Shown here piece after piece: positions 57,862 through 60,409 of a DNA stretch of 60,409 nt. The translations under genes were made by a program, and so were the position numbers. Position 1 is the first letter of the stretch. The number at the start of each line of letters is the position of its first letter. Under the pieces are notes generated by a model, which saw only the letters and a list, made by a program, of their open reading frames with translations, made no database searches and was not told the DNA's origin. Source of the stretch: a virus; the IMG/VR virus record IMGVR_UViG_3300012929_000019, positions 1 to 60,409 of that record; one strand, written 5' to 3'.

Positions 57862-58064
57862 TCATATCAGTATCAGGAGGGTGCGTGCGCGGCTGCGTCG
57901 CTGCGGCCCGCAGGGCCATCGGCGTGAAGCTCGCTGATTCGCGCGAGTTTTTGCGCTCTGGTGGTGAGGACGGGCTCTATCGGGTTCATCTGGAAGGCGG
58001 CGCGATCGTCGAGGTGACGATCATCCGCCGCTCGCGGGTTCAAGTTGCGGAGGTGCTGCCATGA
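57858..58064 (+). CDS. Hypothetical protein (68 aa)
   Basis: GTG start in a GTGA overlap. Product MIISVSGGCVRGCVAAAR and a beta-rich end (GLYRVHLEGGAIVEVTII). No family recognised; overlaps the next gene by ATGA. Confidence 0.5.
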   Translation: MIISVSGGCVRGCVAAARRAIGVKLADSREFLRSGGEDGLYRVHLEGGAIVEVTIIRRSRVQVAEVLP

Positions 58065-58318
58065 CGTTCGAAGAATTTCAGGCGACCGGGTGCGACGTGG
58101 CGGACCTCAAGCGTTATTCTCCGGACATCGCTAACCAGATGGCGGACTATGACGCTCCTCGGCCCGGGCGCGTGTACGCGGAGTTCCTCTATATAGAGCG
58201 CGAGCCCGACGGGCGGTGGTACCTGCTGATCGCCAACGAGGACTGGCTGGGCAAGCCATTGGCGACGCTCGAACGCCGGTTGTATGACTTTGGGGTAGCT
58301 GAGGGGTATTTCGAATGA
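58061..58318 (+). CDS. Hypothetical protein (85 aa)
   Basis: Starts MTFEEFQATGCDVADLKR; the core GRVYAEFLYIEREPDGRWYL is strand-rich and the end aromatic (YDFGVAEGYFE). ATGA-coupled to the previous gene. No family recognised. Confidence 0.55.
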   Translation: MTFEEFQATGCDVADLKRYSPDIANQMADYDAPRPGRVYAEFLYIEREPDGRWYLLIANEDWLGKPLATLERRLYDFGVAEGYFE

Positions 58319-58449
58319 GCTGGGCCTTGGCTGGCTGAGTTTTCAAAAAAGACTTTGGACATGGAAATCAAGTTAATACAACAAGGAGAATGGACGCAAG
58401 AGAATAACTAAGACTAAAACAGACCTTATAAAGGCAGGTGCAAATATGG

Positions 58450-58477
58450 GGGCGCGCACGTGAGGCGCCCTCTTTGT
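58450..58477 (+). terminator. Terminator-like GC hairpin
   Basis: GGGCGC (58450-58455) pairs with GCGCCC (58465-58470) and is followed by TCTTTGTT. It lies in the 207-base gap before 58526 and resembles the hairpin after that gene. Confidence 0.6.
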
Positions 58478-58525
58478 TACAACGACGAGTATGGTTTATT
58501 GTCAATATAAATGGAGCAAATGCAA

Positions 58526-58801
58526 ATGTCAACTTCCAAGAAGTCGAAAAAGAGCGTGAGCACGAAGGGCGTTAAGAAGACGGCGAAGAAGATCATCAAG
58601 ATCCGGGTCAAGAACGAGGCCCTGGGCCGCGAGGGCACGATCACCCGCTTCATGAAGGAGCGGATCCTGGCGGGTGAAGAGAACGCCGCCATCTTGAAGG
58701 CCGCAACCAAGAAGTTCCGTAGCGCGAAGATCGGCAAGGGCTACCCCTCTTGGTACCGCAGCCAGATGAAAAAGCAGGGGCTCCTTCGCACCAGCGCTTG
58801 A
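58526..58801 (+). CDS. Basic DNA-binding-type protein, paralogue of the methyltransferase C-terminal domain (91 aa)
   Basis: GGAG nine bases upstream selects the ATG at 58526 over 58511. A Lys-rich N-terminus (MSTSKKSKKSVSTKGVKK) is followed by ITRFMKERILAGEENAAIL and YPSWYRSQMKKQGLL. The pattern parallels residues 400-476 of the methyltransferase (GYRIREMLVKEMPTDKIL, VSWNRAKLAKQG). Likely nucleic-acid binding. It is flanked by two similar hairpins. Confidence 0.7.
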   Translation: MSTSKKSKKSVSTKGVKKTAKKIIKIRVKNEALGREGTITRFMKERILAGEENAAILKAATKKFRSAKIGKGYPSWYRSQMKKQGLLRTSA

Positions 58802-58827
58802 AGGAAAGTTGCTTGAGAAGGGAATAC

Positions 58828-58860
58828 GGGGGCGCGCATGCCGGCGCCTCCTTTTTTATT
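58828..58860 (+). terminator. Rho-independent terminator
   Basis: GGGGGCGC (58828-58835) pairs with GCGCCTCC (58844-58851), loop GCATGCCG, followed by TTTTTTATT. Strong terminator for the 58526-58801 gene. Confidence 0.85.
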
Positions 58861-58896
58861 TTGGGGTGGTTGGCGTCCAAGCATCGAGGTGCTGTG

Positions 58897-59226
58897 ATGA
58901 AGAAATTTACCGCTGGTCAAAAAGTAATCCTGAAGGCCAACGCGGATGAAGGGTGGCCCGAAGAAACAGGAAAATTTGTGGGATACGAGGACAAAGGAGG
59001 ATTCCCAGACATGTGCGTGGTAATGGTAGATGATGCGTATAGGCGGAGCCCCACCGACGACGGATTACGCGAGATACTGTTGGAGGGCATTGAAGCTGCG
59101 CCCGCGAAAAAAGGTGGTAATGGCCTAGCGCCATGGCATCCATTCGTTGCCACGCCAAACAAGGGAACATGCGGATCATGTGGGAGACCAAGGTCGAGTC
59201 CAATACACAACGCAATGGGTGGGTAA
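58897..59226 (+). CDS. Hypothetical protein with C-terminal CxxC (109 aa)
   Basis: Starts MKKFTAGQKVILKANADE, a small SH3-like barrel by look (KVILKANADEGWPEETGKF, then VVMVDDAYR). The C-terminus has TCGSCGRPRSSP, half of a zinc site. The longer upstream frame covers the terminator and is rejected. Role unknown. Confidence 0.6.
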   Translation: MKKFTAGQKVILKANADEGWPEETGKFVGYEDKGGFPDMCVVMVDDAYRRSPTDDGLREILLEGIEAAPAKKGGNGLAPWHPFVATPNKGTCGSCGRPRSSPIHNAMGG

Positions 59227-59231
59227 AAATC

Positions 59232-59681
59232 ATGGCAAAAGCAATACGTGAATTGGAGAAGCACGGGATCGAGGACGCGATCTCAACGGGCTACGGCATC
59301 CTTGAGGAATTGGGGCAGGAGCTGCGCGATTGGTACGACTCGCTCCCCGATTCGCTCCAGGGCGGTGATAAGGGCTCCGCCCTCGATGAGGGGGCCTCAA
59401 CGTTGGAGGATCTCTCCGCGGTGGAGGTGTCGGAGGAGTTGGCCAAGGTGCTCACCGGGGAAATCGTCACCGTGAGCCCGATGAAGAAACGCGCCTCGCG
59501 CGCAGCGCGACGAGACTACGCGGTTACATTGCTTAGTGATGCCAAGCAGACGATCGAGGATTTTTTGAGCAACCAAGATGATGATTATGGGCATAAGGAC
59601 GACCTCGAGCAGCTCATGAGCGACCTCGATGAGGCGATCGGCGAGGCTGAGAACGTATCCTTTCCGGGGATGTATGGTTAA
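59232..59681 (+). CDS. Acidic helical hypothetical protein (149 aa)
   Basis: Starts MAKAIRELEKHGIEDAIS. Two helical halves joined by a Gly/Ser linker (PDSLQGGDKGSALDEGAS), ending in an acidic helix (DDLEQLMSDLDEAIGEAEN). The TTAATGGAGG at its end supplies the Shine-Dalgarno for the next gene. No family recognised. Confidence 0.6.
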   Translation: MAKAIRELEKHGIEDAISTGYGILEELGQELRDWYDSLPDSLQGGDKGSALDEGASTLEDLSAVEVSEELAKVLTGEIVTVSPMKKRASRAARRDYAVTLLSDAKQTIEDFLSNQDDDYGHKDDLEQLMSDLDEAIGEAENVSFPGMYG

Positions 59682-59695
59682 TGGAGGAAATGGAA

Positions 59696-59881
59696 ATGAG
59701 CAATATAAGAAAAGTGACATCAAATAAATCGCCTCTTGAGGAGATATTTAATTTTACGCGAGGCACGCATGACGGGCTTTGGTACTATCGTCCTCGTAAT
59801 GCAGATGAGGAGGACGAATGGTGGACCGGGGGATTCGCGTCCAAGGAACTAGCTTACGCGCACGCATTGACGCGTCAATAA
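59696..59881 (+). CDS. Hypothetical protein (61 aa)
   Basis: ATG at 59696, eight bases after GGAGG (an ATG at 59681 precedes the Shine-Dalgarno). Product MSNIRKVTSNKSPLEEIF with an aromatic/acidic middle (GLWYYRPRNADEEDEWW) and a helical end. Role unknown. Confidence 0.6.
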   Translation: MSNIRKVTSNKSPLEEIFNFTRGTHDGLWYYRPRNADEEDEWWTGGFASKELAYAHALTRQ

Positions 59882-59895
59882 ATGGAGTCATGATC

Positions 59896-60144
59896 ATGTC
59901 ATACGATACTTGTGCAGAACCAGGAACGGCAGAGTTTGACCGGCGCATGGAGGTCGCTCGTGAGGCCATCCGGCGCTCAATCAGGCGCTCATACACGGAT
60001 TATCGGCGCCACCAGATGCACGTCATCCCAGGCGCGTATCGCCACGCGGGAGCCATCCGGGCGGCCGTCGCGCACGTGCGCCGTGAACATCCGTTCACGG
60101 AAGCATCCACCATCAACGAGGTGCTCAAGGAGCTTTTGTCATGA
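59896..60144 (+). CDS. Hypothetical protein (82 aa)
   Basis: GGAG eight bases before the ATG at 59896. Product MSYDTCAEPGTAEFDRRM with Arg-rich helices (REAIRRSIRRSYTDYRRH) and LKELLS at the end. ATGA overlap with the next gene. Confidence 0.55.
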   Translation: MSYDTCAEPGTAEFDRRMEVAREAIRRSIRRSYTDYRRHQMHVIPGAYRHAGAIRAAVAHVRREHPFTEASTINEVLKELLS

Positions 60145-60409
60145 GCAATCATTCAACAATCAGTGTGACCTTTGCGAATGCGGAGACCATGGAACTATCA
60201 CGCACGGCCTATTACAATCCGCGCTCGCCTTTCCAGAAACGGGTGCAGCCTGAGACCTTCGTCGCGGTCGGACGTTACCACCTCGTCGTGGGCTATCGTG
60301 ATCTCGCGGTCTCCGTTGATGAGGAGCCGGCGCGCCCCCAGGAGCAGCCCTGGGTGCGGGGGTGGTTCAGTCGCTCGCAACAGAAAGACCTCCGTGACGC
60401 GCGGCTCAA
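60141..60409 (+). CDS. Hypothetical protein, 3' end beyond window
   Basis: ATG in an ATGA overlap, open for 89 codons to the right edge. Product MSNHSTISVTFANAETME, then FVAVGRYHLVVGYRDLAV and a Trp-containing segment. No family recognised; the rest is outside the window. Confidence 0.6.
   Translation, partial: MSNHSTISVTFANAETMELSRTAYYNPRSPFQKRVQPETFVAVGRYHLVVGYRDLAVSVDEEPARPQEQPWVRGWFSRSQQKDLRDARL

Overview
This window is part of the genome of a tailed double-stranded DNA phage with an HK97-type head. It contains both terminase subunits, a portal, a MuF-type minor head protein, a prohead protease, a major capsid protein and head-tail connectors, but no ribosomal, tRNA or housekeeping genes. 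Neither end is a natural terminus: a tail-tube-like gene runs off the left edge and a small gene runs off the right edge. Coding DNA is GC-rich, except for the strand-switch region, the homing elements and a few small genes. The host cannot be named; two signal peptides, carbohydrate-active enzymes and a CsrA-like protein suggest a bacterium with a surface polysaccharide, possibly Gram-negative.

Layout. Positions 1-35548 are read leftward and hold packaging and structural genes. In transcription order they are: QueE; small terminase; small DNA-binding and VWA proteins; a glycosyltransferase; a repetitive 1175-residue fibre; a signal-peptide beta-helix protein; a second glycosyltransferase; a methyltransferase; two glycosidase-like receptor or depolymerase proteins; a second fibre; large terminase; portal; MuF protein; a pyrophosphatase-like domain protein; prohead protease; scaffold-like protein; capsid; connectors; and the tail-tube-like gene. 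Positions 35549-36100 are an AT-rich strand switch. Positions 36101-60409 are read rightward and hold replication and nucleotide metabolism: primase-helicase, CsrA-like protein, SPFH protein, metallophosphoesterase, ssDNA-binding-like protein, family A DNA polymerase, Cas4/RecB-like and VRR nucleases, SNF2 helicase, MazG, C5 methyltransferase, a kinase-glycosylase-like fusion, a thymidylate-synthase-family enzyme and dCMP deaminase. Runs of small genes joined by ATGA or GTGA overlaps lie between them.

The most unusual object is at 11046-11900. The MuF gene carries an intein exactly in its HPNxC motif. On the opposite strand, wholly inside the intein, lies a 242-codon gene for a Vsr/DUF559-like endonuclease with a C-terminal helix-turn-helix. 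It has its own sigma70-like promoter and Shine-Dalgarno, and its codons are in register with the intein codons. Splicing blocks A, F and G lie outside the antisense gene and block B is inside it, so part of the intein is coded on both strands.

A second notable object is a roughly 0.6 kb gene-free, hairpin-dense region (about 56609-57264) after the nucleotide-metabolism operon. It has a terminator before it, a plausible promoter and many stems, and looks like a large structured RNA of the size class of GOLLD and ROOL. Other homing elements are an intein in polymerase motif A that ends in Gln and a GIY-YIG endonuclease next to the capsid gene. QueE, a thymidylate-synthase relative with Asp at the substrate-selecting position, dCMP deaminase and a C5 methyltransferase suggest modified bases.
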